A DNA stretch of 64,000 nt from Actinoplanes sp. TFC3 (GTDB lineage: Bacteria; Actinomycetota; Actinomycetes; Mycobacteriales; Micromonosporaceae), in the NCBI RefSeq assembly GCF_001553785.1, contig NZ_LOJP01000001.1, positions 4,062,356 through 4,126,355 on the forward strand. Reading direction: 5' to 3'. A program made the translations under genes and the position numbers. Position 1 is the first letter of the stretch. Each line of letters opens with the position of its first letter. The notes under the pieces were generated by a model that ran no database searches, was not told the origin of the DNA, and saw only the letters and a list, made by a program, of their open reading frames with translations. Positions 34,792 to 42,736 of the stretch are shown here, one piece after another.

Positions 34792-35466
34792 TTGGATCTG
34801 CTAGAGGCCAGGAAGCTGGCAACCGACCTGATGGCCCAGCACCGGCTCACCGGGTGGCGGCTCGCCTTCGACAACGCCAAAACCCGCGCCGGAGTATGCC
34901 GCTTCCGCGAAAAGGAAATCGGCCTGTCGCGCCACCTGATCGCCCTGTACGGATCCGAGCAGGTAACCGAAACCGTCCTGCACGAAATCGCCCACGCCCT
35001 GGCCGGCCCCCGGCACGGCCACGACCGCGTATGGCGCACCATCGCCCAGCGCATCGGCTGTTCCGGGCAGCGCTGCATGCCCCAAGACGCGCCCAAGGTC
35101 GATGGCTCCTGGGTAGGAACATGCCCCGCGGGCCACCGCACCACAGCCCACCGCCGCCCCATCCGCGTCAAGTCCTGCCGGCAGTGCTCGAACGGGTTCG
35201 ACGCCGCCGCCATCTACACCTGGACGCACCTGGGTGATCCGGCGCCGATGGATCCCCGGTACACCGCTGAGCTGGCTCGCATCTTCACCGCACCCGAACC
35301 GGCCCGCGTCCCGGTACAGGTCGGCGAGCGGGTCCGGGTGGTCGGAGCCGGCAAGTACGCGAACCTGCCCGGAACCGTAGTCAAACGAGGCCGCACCCGC
35401 TACCAGATCCAGACCCGGGCCGGTCTGCTGAGCGTCTCCTTCGCCGCCGTCCAGCCCCTGGCATGA
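34792..35466 (+). CDS. SprT-like zinc metalloprotease-domain protein
   Basis: I choose the TTG at 34792 (MDLLEARKLATDLM), the family's usual start, with GGGAG nine bases upstream; a GTG at 34720 is open but less likely. The SprT domain shows LTGWRLAFDNAKTRAGVCRF and the zinc-binding LHEIAHALAGPRHGHDRVW (HExxH plus a downstream His). A Cys-rich segment (CPAGHRTTAH, KSCRQCSNGF) may bind a second zinc. The end is a KOW-like SH3 segment (VGERVRVVGAGKYANLPGTV). Proteolytic activity on DNA-protein crosslinks is known for eukaryotic SprT relatives but is not shown for bacteria. Confidence 0.85.
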   Translation: MDLLEARKLATDLMAQHRLTGWRLAFDNAKTRAGVCRFREKEIGLSRHLIALYGSEQVTETVLHEIAHALAGPRHGHDRVWRTIAQRIGCSGQRCMPQDAPKVDGSWVGTCPAGHRTTAHRRPIRVKSCRQCSNGFDAAAIYTWTHLGDPAPMDPRYTAELARIFTAPEPARVPVQVGERVRVVGAGKYANLPGTVVKRGRTRYQIQTRAGLLSVSFAAVQPLA

Positions 35467-35613
35467 GCGCTTTCTTGCAGTTCACCGGCGCCTTACGGCA
35501 CGCCGGGGCACCCCCGTACGACCACCCGCAGCGACCGTGTAAAGTTCTCTCCTGTGCAGCCCGGTAGGGCGCCGAGCGGCAGCAGCCGGTCGGCCTACCA
35601 CGCTGTAGTGCAG

Positions 35614-35698
35614 GTCCGGGTGGCGGAATGGCAGACGCGCTAGCTTGAGGTGCTAGTGCCCTTTATCGGGCGTGGGGGTTCAAGTCCCCCTCCGGACA
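35614..35698 (+). tRNA. tRNA-Leu(GAG)
   Basis: 85 bases. The acceptor GTCCGGG (35614-35620) pairs with TCCGGAC (one G-T), discriminator A. The anticodon stem CTAGC/GCTAG encloses TTGAGGT with anticodon GAG. A long class II variable arm (GCCC...GGGC) and T arm GGGGG/CCCCC around TTCAAGT are present. No CCA is encoded. TGTAAAGT about 75 bases upstream may be the -10 region. An integrase fragment lies just downstream, so its 3' end is a former attachment site. Confidence 0.95.
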
Positions 35699-35720
35699 CA
35701 TATATTTGTCAATAATAAAT

Positions 35721-35752
35721 GGCCGCTGACCAGCGATTGTTGGTCGACGGCC
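35721..35752 (+). terminator. Hairpin after tRNA-Leu
   Basis: GGCCG...GACCA pairs with TGGTC...CGGCC (stem with a small internal mismatch, 8-base loop), 23 bases after the tRNA. It probably ends tRNA transcription. Confidence 0.55.
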
Positions 35753-35849
35753 GTAATCGTTTCCGGAACCTGGGCCGCCGTGGGAACACCGCCTCTTGAG
35801 GAGCCCTTCCGGTTGCGATCGAGGTCGCCGTGGCAGCTGGGAGACAGCG

Positions 35850-36170
35850 ATGGCGTCCATCGAGAATCGAAGGACCAAGAACAAGATCACTCGGTACAGG
35901 GTTAAGTGGCGTACCGGCGGGACCGGTGAGGGCGCGCAGGACGGCGCCACTTTCGACGCACATTCTGACGCGAAGCGCTTCAAGGCTCTCGTGGAGGCTC
36001 ACGGTCACCAGTGGCCGCCGGCCGAAGTATTGCTCGCTCAAGGCTTCGCTCACCTGGCGCTGGGCACTATCGTCATGCTGGCTGCTCCTGTCGAAAACGA
36101 CATCCCGGTGACTGCGACGTTCGAGTCGTTCGCTATCGAGTACGTCGAGCGGCTAAGGCGTGTTTTATAA
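35850..36170 (+). pseudogene. Tyrosine integrase, N-terminal fragment next to tRNA-Leu
   Basis: ATG 35850 follows GGGAG. The start MASIENRRTKNKITRYRVKW and the following GATFDAHSDAKRFKALVEAHG and QWPPAEVLLAQGFAHLAL are the arm-binding N-terminus of actinobacterial phage/ICE integrases. It ends after FAIEYVERLRRVL where transposase sequence from the opposite strand begins. The core-binding and catalytic domains are missing. Its position directly 3' of the tRNA, on the same strand, is that of an integrated element at its attL side. Confidence 0.8.
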
Positions 36171-37089
36171 CCACTCGCCGATGATGGTGATGGTCAGGAC
36201 TGCTTGGAAGCGGACGGCCAACTTGTCGTAGCGGGTGGCGACGCCGCGGCCCGCCCCCGGTTGGGGTGCAAAAATGGTGCCCCGCGTCCGCCCCCAGCCC
36301 CCCCCCTCCCCCCCCCACCCGGTGCGGCCCGCCCCGCCCGGCCCGCCGCGACCACACCAGCACACTGCTCCCGGCTGCGGCGAACGCGACCAGCATGGCC
36401 GGCACCCCGAGCCCGTCGGGCAGCCACTTCGTCGCCATGAACAGCGCCCCGGCCCCCAGCGCCACCGCCAGCACAATCCACGGGCTGGGCGCGTGTCCCT
36501 CCCGAACCAGGCGCGGGGGAAGTTTGACGGCAGCGAGCACCAGCAGCGCCAAGATCACCGCCACGGTGATGAGCTGCGAAGCGGACGCCAGGTAGTGGCC
36601 GTCGCTGTACGACGACATGGTCGTCCCGAACGCCCCGAGCCCGAACAACAGTCCAGAAACGATCAGCCCCGGCGTGCGCAGCCATGGCTCTGTGCGCCGG
36701 CTGGTGGCCTCTTCGACAAGCGCGATCGGCACGCTGATGCTCCACACGGTGTGCAGCGCGAGCACGTACAGCGTCCACGGCAACGCGATGCCCAGCGCCG
36801 GCACGAACCCGTGCTCCAGCAGGTGCGCGTGGAAATAGTCCGGGTTGAACAGCGACTGCGTGGTCACGCCCTCCTCGAATATCCCGAACGCCAGCGCCAG
36901 CAGCACAATGGAGGGCCACCCCTTGCCGGTACGGCGGGCAACTTCGCGGATGATCAGCGCGCCACCGCCGTACATGGGGGCGAGCAGCACCAGGAACGGC
37001 AACGTCGACAACGTGAAGTCGCCGAGCAGGAACTCCGCAACCAGTGGTGAGAGCAGGAACAGGGCAAGAGCGGGAGCTATCCGTCGCAT
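36133..37089 (-). CDS. Multi-helix membrane protein with disrupted 3' end
   Basis: The first 250 residues form about eight helices (for example ALALFLLSPLVAEFLLGDF, GLIVSGLLFGLGAFGTTM, WIVLAVALGAGALFMATKW). Conserved-looking loops include YGGGALIIREVARRTGKGW and EEGVTTQSLFNPDYF. After SVLVWSRRAG the sequence turns into Gly-, His- and Arg-rich residues encoded by two G9 tracts and by IS5 sequence in the wrong frame. The true C-terminus therefore seems lost by the rearrangement. Whether the product is stable is unknown. No family function was recognised. Confidence 0.65.
   Translation of the reverse strand: MRRIAPALALFLLSPLVAEFLLGDFTLSTLPFLVLLAPMYGGGALIIREVARRTGKGWPSIVLLALAFGIFEEGVTTQSLFNPDYFHAHLLEHGFVPALGIALPWTLYVLALHTVWSISVPIALVEEATSRRTEPWLRTPGLIVSGLLFGLGAFGTTMSSYSDGHYLASASQLITVAVILALLVLAAVKLPPRLVREGHAPSPWIVLAVALGAGALFMATKWLPDGLGVPAMLVAFAAAGSSVLVWSRRAGRGGPHRVGGGGGGLGADAGHHFCTPTGGGPRRRHPLRQVGRPLPSSPDHHHHRRVVIKHALAARRTR
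36165..36255 (-). mobile_element. IS5-type transposase C-terminal remnant
   Basis: The minus frame reads GRGVATRYDKLAVRFQAVLT then ITIIGEWL and TAA. Arg-Gly-[IV]-Ala-Thr-Arg-Tyr-Asp-Lys-Leu is the classic ending of IS5-group (IS427-like) transposases. Only about 28 codons remain. It abuts the truncated integrase on one side and the damaged membrane protein gene on the other. Confidence 0.75.
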
Positions 37090-37176
37090 GTGTTCATCGT
37101 GCGGCCCGGCGCGCCCGAACCCTTCCGCCGTCCGTCACGAGCCACGCCTGACAGATGTCACGGCCGGCAGCAGCGC

Positions 37177-37320
37177 TCACGCCGACGTGGTGCCGTCGGC
37201 CTGCGGCAGGTCGGCACCGACCGGAGCCGGGGCGCGGCACCGCAGGGTGTCGTGCACGTTTTCTGCACCGCGATCGGTCCAGGATGCACCGGCGAACGCT
37301 GCGGTGGGCTTGGTGGTCAC
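37177..37320 (-). CDS. Possible 47-aa peptide
   Basis: A short frame from GTG 37320 with GAGGAG seven bases before it. The product begins VTTKPTAAFAGASWTDRGAE, has one Cys and ends QADGTTSA. It lies 88 bases upstream of the membrane protein gene on the same strand and could be a small protein or leader. The rest of the 365-base gap (37090-37454) holds nothing else convincing. Confidence 0.35.
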   Translation of the reverse strand: MTTKPTAAFAGASWTDRGAENVHDTLRCRAPAPVGADLPQADGTTSA

Positions 37321-37454
37321 GGCAGTCTCCTCGCAAGGGGTACGAGAAAGGCTCCCCCACCCTCCCCCGAGCTGCGCAAACGTTCATGAGCAGGGATCCT
37401 CGTTACGTCCCGGGTAATCGACGCGCGCGCCGGCACCGGGCCAGCATGGTCGCC

Positions 37455-37847
37455 ATGAGCGCATACGCCCTGGCCCACCTGCGAACCCCAGCCGCCCACG
37501 AGGATGTTTTCCGCTACATGGAACTCATCCAGGCAACCATGGACCCGTACGCCGGCCGCTTCCTCGTGCACGGCGCCCAGGTCGAGCAGCTTGAGGGGGC
37601 GTGGCCGGGAACCGTGGTGATCATTGAGTTCCCTGACCTCGTCTCGGCCCGCGCCTGGTACACCTCACCGGCGTACCAGCAGATCCTGCCGTTGCGCACC
37701 CGCCACATCGACGGCGAGACGATCCTGGTCGACGGCGTAGCTCCCGGCTACGACGCCGCCCGCTCCGCCGCGGCCCGCCGCCTCGCGCTGCCCGCCGATC
37801 TCACAACGCCGTCTGGTATGCCAGCACCCCCCGGTTCACCGCGGTGA
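37455..37847 (+). CDS. DUF1330 domain protein
   Basis: 130 residues from ATG 37455. The ferredoxin-like DUF1330 fold is shown by YALAHLRTPAAHEDVFRYME, TMDPYAGRFLVHGAQVEQLEG, WPGTVVIIEFPDLVSARAWY and SPAYQQILPLRTRH. The function of this dimeric alpha/beta-barrel family is unknown. Its 3' end overlaps the convergent helicase gene by 47 bases, an arrangement that could produce antisense interference. Confidence 0.85.
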   Translation: MSAYALAHLRTPAAHEDVFRYMELIQATMDPYAGRFLVHGAQVEQLEGAWPGTVVIIEFPDLVSARAWYTSPAYQQILPLRTRHIDGETILVDGVAPGYDAARSAAARRLALPADLTTPSGMPAPPGSPR

Positions 37848-40581
37848 TCGCCTTGCGGGCGGTGTCGCGCACCGGCTGGGAGGCGCCCGAGCCGTCGCGG
37901 ATCTGGGTCAGCAGGTCCAGCACCTGCCGGGCCCAGCGCACGAAGTCACCGGCCGGCATGTCGGCCTCGTAGTTGTGCCCGCTGGCCAGCACCCGGGCCA
38001 GCGGCTCACCCTTGGCCCAGCGGTACATCGGCCAGACGAAGCCGGCGTCGGGTTCGCGGGTCAGCGACAGCCCGTGGCCGGCTTCCTGCGCCTCGATCTC
38101 GGCCCACAGCTTCTGACAGGCGTCGACTGCGCCCTGGGTGGAGCCCTTGGGCACCGTGGCTCGCTCGTCACCCTCGCGGCGCGATTCGTAGAGGACCATG
38201 GACACCGCAGCGGCCAGTTCCTCGGGGGCGAGGCCTTCCCACACGCCGTTGCGCAGACACTCGGCGACCAGCAGGTCGGCCTCGGTCCAGATCCGGCCCA
38301 GGGAGCGGCCGATATCGGTCACCTCGCCGTCGGGGGCCAGGTAGCCGCGCTCGGTGAGCACCGCGCACACCTGGTCGAAGGTGCGCGCCAGCGAGCCGGT
38401 GCGCCCGGCCACCTTGTCGCGCAGCGCCTCGGTGTCACGTGACAGCCGGTGTCGGCGCTCGGCCCAGCGGGCGTGTTCCTCGCGGTCGGGGCAGGCGTGG
38501 CAGGGGTGCTGGCGCAACTGCACCTTGAGCAGCGCGACCTCGTGGTCGTCGCCGGGGGTGCCCTTGTTGCGCCCGCGGCGGCCGCCGGGCTGGTCGTGGC
38601 GGTCGTGGCCGGTGGCGCTGACCGAGGCGGCCAGGTCGCGGCGCATCCCCGGCGAGCGCGGGTTGAAATGCTTGGGCACCCGGATGCGGTCGAGCACCTC
38701 CACCGGGCTGGGGAAGTCGCCCGGCCCGACCCGACCGGCCCAGCGGTCCTGGGTCAGCACCAGCGGGCGCGGCTCGCCGAAGCCCCCACCGGGTGGCTCG
38801 ATCACCACGGCCAGCCCGGCGCGGCGGCCCTGCGGCACCCGGATCACGTCGCCCACGCGCAGCCGTTCCAGCGAGGACACCGCGGCGGCCCGGCGCTGCT
38901 GGGTGCCCTGGCGGGCCAGCGCACGCTCACGGTCGGCGATGGCCACCCGGATGCCGAAGTATTCCTCGAAGTCGCCGTGGTGGCAGGCGGCGTCCCCGGC
39001 GTAGGTCTGCATGGTGTCGACGTTGCGCTGCACCTGCCGGGCCAGCCCGACCACCGAGCGGTCGGCCTGGAACTGGGCGAACGAGGACTCCAGCAGATCC
39101 CGTGACTTCTGCGCGCCCACCGTGCCGACCAGGTTGATGGCCATGTTGTAGGACGGGCGGAAGCTGGAGCGCAGCGGGTAGGTGCGGGTGGAGGCCAGCC
39201 CGGCGACGTGGCGCGGGTCGACCTCGGGGCTCCACAGCACCACCGCGTGACCTTCGACGTCGATGCCGCGGCGCCCGGCGCGCCCGGTGAGCTGCGTGTA
39301 CTCCCCCGGCGTGAGGTCGACGTGAGCCTCGCCGTTGAACTTGACCAGGCGTTCCAGCACCACGCAGCGGGCGGGCATGTTGATGCCCAGGGCCAGGGTC
39401 TCGGTGGCGAACACGGCCTTGACCAGGCCGCGCACGAAGCACTCCTCGACGGCCTCCTTGAACGCGGGCAGCATGCCGGCGTGGTGAGCGGCGATGCCGC
39501 GTTCGAGCCCGTCGAGCCATTCCCAGTAGCCCAGCACCGACAGGTCCTCACCGGGAATGGCGGCGACCTTGGCCTGGGCGATCGCGCGGATCTCGGCGCG
39601 CTCCTCCGGGTCGGTCAAGCGCAGCCCGCCGGCCAGGCATTGCTGCACGGCGGCGTCGCAGCCGGCGCGGCTGAAGATGAACAGGATGGCCGGCAGCAGG
39701 TTGGCCCGGTCGAGGCGCTCGACCACCTCGGCGCGCGGCGGCGGCTGCCAGCGCCGGGGCTTGCCGCCGCGGTTGTGCCAGCCGGGCCCGGAAGTGCGGT
39801 CGGTGAGCTCAAGCCGGCGCAGCATCTCACCGGTGTAGCGCAGCAGCTCGGGGTGCACGTCGTGCTTGCGGGCGGCGTCGGCGTCGTGGAACAGGTCGAA
39901 CATCCGCTTGCCGACCAGCATGTGCTGCCACAGCGGGACCGGGCGGTGCTCGCTGACCACGACCTCGGTCTGCCCGCGCACGGTGACCAGCCAGTCGGCG
40001 AACTCCTCGTAGTTACTGACCGTAGCCGACAATGAGACCAACGTCACCGAGGCGGGCAGGTGGATGATGACTTCTTCCCACACCGCGCCACGGAACCGGT
40101 CGGCCAGGTAGTGCACCTCGTCCATCACCACGTAGGCCAGGCCCTGCAGGGTGGCCGCGCCGGAGTAGAGCATGTTGCGCAGCACCTCGGTGGTCATGAC
40201 CACCACCGGCGCGTCGCCGTTGATCGCGTTGTCGCCGGTGAGCAGGCCGACATGCTCTGCTCCGTACCGGTCGACGAGGTCGTGGTATTTCTGGTTCGAC
40301 AGCGCCTTGATCGGGGTGGTGTAGAAACACTTGCGCCGGGTGCCCGAGCCGTCCGCCCGCAGCGCCAGGTGCACCGCGAACTCGCCGACCACGGTCTTGC
40401 CCGCCCCGGTGGGCGCGCAGACCAGTACGCCGCTGCCGCGCTCCAGGGACTCGCATGCCTGCCGTTGGAAATCGTCCAAATCGAAGCCGACGTCGAGCAT
40501 GAAGTCTTCCAGCGCGGGATGCTCGGCCATGCGGGCCGATCGCCTTCTGGACTCCGCGTAGCGTTCGGCGGGGGATGTCAT
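37801..40581 (-). CDS. helY: Ski2-like DEAD/DEAH helicase HelY
   Basis: About 926 residues from ATG 40581 (an ATG at 40623 is also open). Helicase motifs are in order: APTGAGKTVVGEFAVH (Walker A), TTPIKALSNQKYHDL (Ia), VVMDEVHYLADRFRG (DEVH), LVSLSATVSN (III), and QLTGRAGRRGID (VI). A C-terminal DSHCT-type domain follows, with a possible metal-binding stretch HPCHACPDREEHARW. It resembles mycobacterial HelY, next to tat genes as here, and is predicted to act on RNA. It is divergent from the HAD gene. Confidence 0.92.
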   Translation of the reverse strand: MTSPAERYAESRRRSARMAEHPALEDFMLDVGFDLDDFQRQACESLERGSGVLVCAPTGAGKTVVGEFAVHLALRADGSGTRRKCFYTTPIKALSNQKYHDLVDRYGAEHVGLLTGDNAINGDAPVVVMTTEVLRNMLYSGAATLQGLAYVVMDEVHYLADRFRGAVWEEVIIHLPASVTLVSLSATVSNYEEFADWLVTVRGQTEVVVSEHRPVPLWQHMLVGKRMFDLFHDADAARKHDVHPELLRYTGEMLRRLELTDRTSGPGWHNRGGKPRRWQPPPRAEVVERLDRANLLPAILFIFSRAGCDAAVQQCLAGGLRLTDPEERAEIRAIAQAKVAAIPGEDLSVLGYWEWLDGLERGIAAHHAGMLPAFKEAVEECFVRGLVKAVFATETLALGINMPARCVVLERLVKFNGEAHVDLTPGEYTQLTGRAGRRGIDVEGHAVVLWSPEVDPRHVAGLASTRTYPLRSSFRPSYNMAINLVGTVGAQKSRDLLESSFAQFQADRSVVGLARQVQRNVDTMQTYAGDAACHHGDFEEYFGIRVAIADRERALARQGTQQRRAAAVSSLERLRVGDVIRVPQGRRAGLAVVIEPPGGGFGEPRPLVLTQDRWAGRVGPGDFPSPVEVLDRIRVPKHFNPRSPGMRRDLAASVSATGHDRHDQPGGRRGRNKGTPGDDHEVALLKVQLRQHPCHACPDREEHARWAERRHRLSRDTEALRDKVAGRTGSLARTFDQVCAVLTERGYLAPDGEVTDIGRSLGRIWTEADLLVAECLRNGVWEGLAPEELAAAVSMVLYESRREGDERATVPKGSTQGAVDACQKLWAEIEAQEAGHGLSLTREPDAGFVWPMYRWAKGEPLARVLASGHNYEADMPAGDFVRWARQVLDLLTQIRDGSGASQPVRDTARKAITAVNRGVLAYQTAL

Positions 40582-40679
40582 GAACCCAAGGCTAATGCGT
40601 GGGTCTGACACAACGAAGGTCATGGCTCGCCGGGCGGTTGCCGACAGATGCGTCCCATCCGCTCGGTATGGTGCACGGC

Positions 40680-41417
40680 GTGCCGGATGTTGCCGAATCG
40701 ACCACCGTCCCGTCGCGACGTCAGGTCGACGCCGTGCTCTTCGACTTCCACGGCACGCTCGCCCAGGTGGAGGAGCCGGTCGCCTGGGTGACCGCAGCCG
40801 CCGCGGCCTGCGGCACCGAGCTGGACCGGGGGCGCGCGACGATCCTGGCCGACCGGCTGGTCACGGCCGGGCGCGCGGGCGGGCCGTTACCCCGGCGGGT
40901 GCCGATCCACCTGGCCGAGCACTGGGCCGACCGCGACTTCTACGAGCACAGCCACCGGGCGGCGTACACCGGGCTGGCCGAGACGGTCAGCACGGACATC
41001 GAGGGGCTGGCCGGCGCGCTGTACAGCCGGCTGCTGGGCGCCGAGGGCTGGTTGCCGTACGCCGACACCGAGCCGACCCTGCGCACGCTGCATGATGCGG
41101 GGATCAAGGTCGCGGTGGTGAGCAACATCGGCTTCGACATCCGGCCGCACTTCGCCGCGTGGGGGTTGGCCGAGCTGGTGGATGCCTACGCGCTGTCGTA
41201 CGAGATCGGCCGGGCCAAGCCGGACCCGGCGATCTTCCTGCGGGCCTGCGGCATGCTGGGCGTGGACCCGGAGCGCACGCTGATGGTCGGGGACACCCCG
41301 GCCGATGCGGGGGCGGTGCAGGCCGGCTGCGCGGCGCTGGTGCTGCCGGCGGCCGAGCCGGGCCGGCCCAACGGGCTGGGGGCAAGCCTGGCCCTGGCGG
41401 GCTGCGGGACTGCTTAG
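40680..41417 (+). CDS. HAD-family hydrolase
   Basis: About 245 residues from GTG 40680 (ATG 40668 possible). Motif I is VLFDFHGTLAQ, where His replaces the usual second Asp. VAVVSNIGFDIR (motif II), IGRAKPDPAIF (Lys, motif III) and TLMVGDTPADAGAV (motif IV) are intact. The cap insert follows motif I. DxH members are common in this actinobacterial group; whether they are phosphatases or other phospho-transferring enzymes is not known. Confidence 0.87.
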   Translation: MPDVAESTTVPSRRQVDAVLFDFHGTLAQVEEPVAWVTAAAAACGTELDRGRATILADRLVTAGRAGGPLPRRVPIHLAEHWADRDFYEHSHRAAYTGLAETVSTDIEGLAGALYSRLLGAEGWLPYADTEPTLRTLHDAGIKVAVVSNIGFDIRPHFAAWGLAELVDAYALSYEIGRAKPDPAIFLRACGMLGVDPERTLMVGDTPADAGAVQAGCAALVLPAAEPGRPNGLGASLALAGCGTA

Positions 41418-41421
41418 CTGC

Positions 41422-41628
41422 TCAGAGGTACGTGTCGACCAGCGTGCCCTGGGTGGCGTTGGCGCTGCGGATGGGGGCCTGCTCGTCGGCCTCGGCGACG
41501 TGGTCGGCGATCGTGGACTGCGGCTTGTCCGCTTTCTCGGCCTTCTTGGCGGGGGCGGCGGCCAGCGTGTCGGTGGAACCCAGGTAGGCGCTGGCGAGTG
41601 AGCTGGAGCTGAGTGAACTGACCGGCAT
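41422..41628 (-). CDS. Small Ala/Lys-rich hypothetical protein
   Basis: 68 residues; AGGGGGAA lies just before ATG 41628. A Ser-rich start (MPVSSLSSSSLASAYLG), an Ala/Lys middle (AAAPAKKAEKADKP) and a C-terminal ANATQGTLVDTYL. It is probably unstructured. It follows the diacylglycerol kinase-like gene at 76 bases and may be in its operon. I recognise no family, but the ribosome site and composition support a gene. Confidence 0.6.
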   Translation of the reverse strand: MPVSSLSSSSLASAYLGSTDTLAAAPAKKAEKADKPQSTIADHVAEADEQAPIRSANATQGTLVDTYL

Positions 41629-41703
41629 GCTTCCCCCTTGAGAACCGGCGATGAGCGGTGCACTGGGCTGTTCGGCCGGGTTGCGCGGCTGCTGACGCCG
41701 CGA

Positions 41704-42600
41704 TCAGAGCAGCAACCGAACCGCACCCGCTTGGCAGCTCACGGTCATCGGCAACGCTCCCATCCGCTCGCCATCGGCGTATCCGATGATGTCTTCGGCC
41801 TCGACCGTGACCTCCCGCGCCCGGAAGACCCCGACGCGTGGATCCGTCACGTGCGTCCCCTGCTGCAGCCGGGGCCTGAGCCGCGTCAGCGCCGCGCGCC
41901 CCATCTCCCGCGCGATGATCACGTCCAGCAGCCCGTCCCGCACGTCGGCGGCCGGGCAGATCAGCATCCCGCCGCCGTAGCTCTGTCCGTTTCCGATCGC
42001 TACCAGCACCCCGTCGAAGCGGTGCTCAACCCCGTCGAGCACCAGGGTGTAGTGCCGCGCCCGCAATCGCGCCAGCTCCAGCGCAATCGCCAGGTCATAG
42101 CGCCGGGCCCCGCGCGGCCAGCGCATCTGATTGGCCCGCTCGTTCACCACAGCATCGAAGCCGGCCGCCAGCACCGCCCCGAACCACCGCACCTGACCGC
42201 CGGGCAACGTCGTCCGAGCCAGATCAACTGCTTGGTCCCGCCCGTCGCGCACGGCCCGCGAGATAGCCTCCGCAGCAGCAAGCACCCTTCCCGGTACGCC
42301 CACAGCCGCCGCGAAGTCGTTACCGGTCCCGGCCGGAACCACCCCCAGAGGCACTCCCGAGTCCGCCACCGCCTGCAACGCGCGATGAACCGTGCCATCG
42401 CCGCCCACCGCCACGACGGCGGCAGCACCCTCGGCAACCGCGCGATGGCACGCCTGCTCCGCGTCGTCCCCGCTGTCCGCAGCCAGCAGCCGCACCGGGC
42501 GCCCGGCCCTGCGCAGCTCCTCCAGCACGGCCGGCAGCAACCCGCCGTGCCGGCCCCTCCCCGCGCCCGGATTGACCAGCACCGCGACCTCATCACCCAC
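41704..42600 (-). CDS. Diacylglycerol kinase-like lipid kinase
   Basis: About 298 residues. Several GTG codons (42600, 42609, 42621) could start it; 42600 gives the family-like VGDEVAVLVNPGAGRGRHG. The catalytic domain has VVAVGGDGTVHRALQAV and VPAGTGNDFAAAVG, the GGDGT and GTGND motifs of the DAGK/YegS group. The C-terminal beta domain includes LVAIGNGQSYGGGML and PAADVRDGLLDVI. Likely it phosphorylates a membrane lipid such as diacylglycerol; a different lipid cannot be excluded. Confidence 0.88.
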   Translation of the reverse strand: MGDEVAVLVNPGAGRGRHGGLLPAVLEELRRAGRPVRLLAADSGDDAEQACHRAVAEGAAAVVAVGGDGTVHRALQAVADSGVPLGVVPAGTGNDFAAAVGVPGRVLAAAEAISRAVRDGRDQAVDLARTTLPGGQVRWFGAVLAAGFDAVVNERANQMRWPRGARRYDLAIALELARLRARHYTLVLDGVEHRFDGVLVAIGNGQSYGGGMLICPAADVRDGLLDVIIAREMGRAALTRLRPRLQQGTHVTDPRVGVFRAREVTVEAEDIIGYADGERMGALPMTVSCQAGAVRLLL

Positions 42601-42698
42601 GCCGCGCACGCTACCTGTCACTGCTGGCCCGGCTGAATCAACACCGTGAAAACCGCGCGTGCCCGCCTGCCACCTGTGCTCCGTATCCCCTGACGACA

Positions 42699-42722
42699 AA
42701 GGGCGGGCCGCAGCCCGCCCTT
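42699..42722 (-). terminator. Hairpin terminator after tatC
   Basis: A perfect 10-bp stem (AAGGGCGGGC / GCCCGCCCTT) with a CGCA loop lies 15 bases past the tatC stop. It probably ends the paf-tat transcript and could act on both strands. Confidence 0.8.
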
Positions 42723-42736
42723 CACCCTCTGGTGGA

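Noticed and set aside
35699-37454. Second copy of the tRNA-Leu 3' end as an attR site
   Set aside because: I looked for the GGGGGTTCAAGTCCCCC core downstream and did not find it in this window; the far end may have been deleted.
39208-40035. Plus-strand frame of 275 codons in helY
   Set aside because: Antisense shadow; helY motifs are complete on the minus strand.
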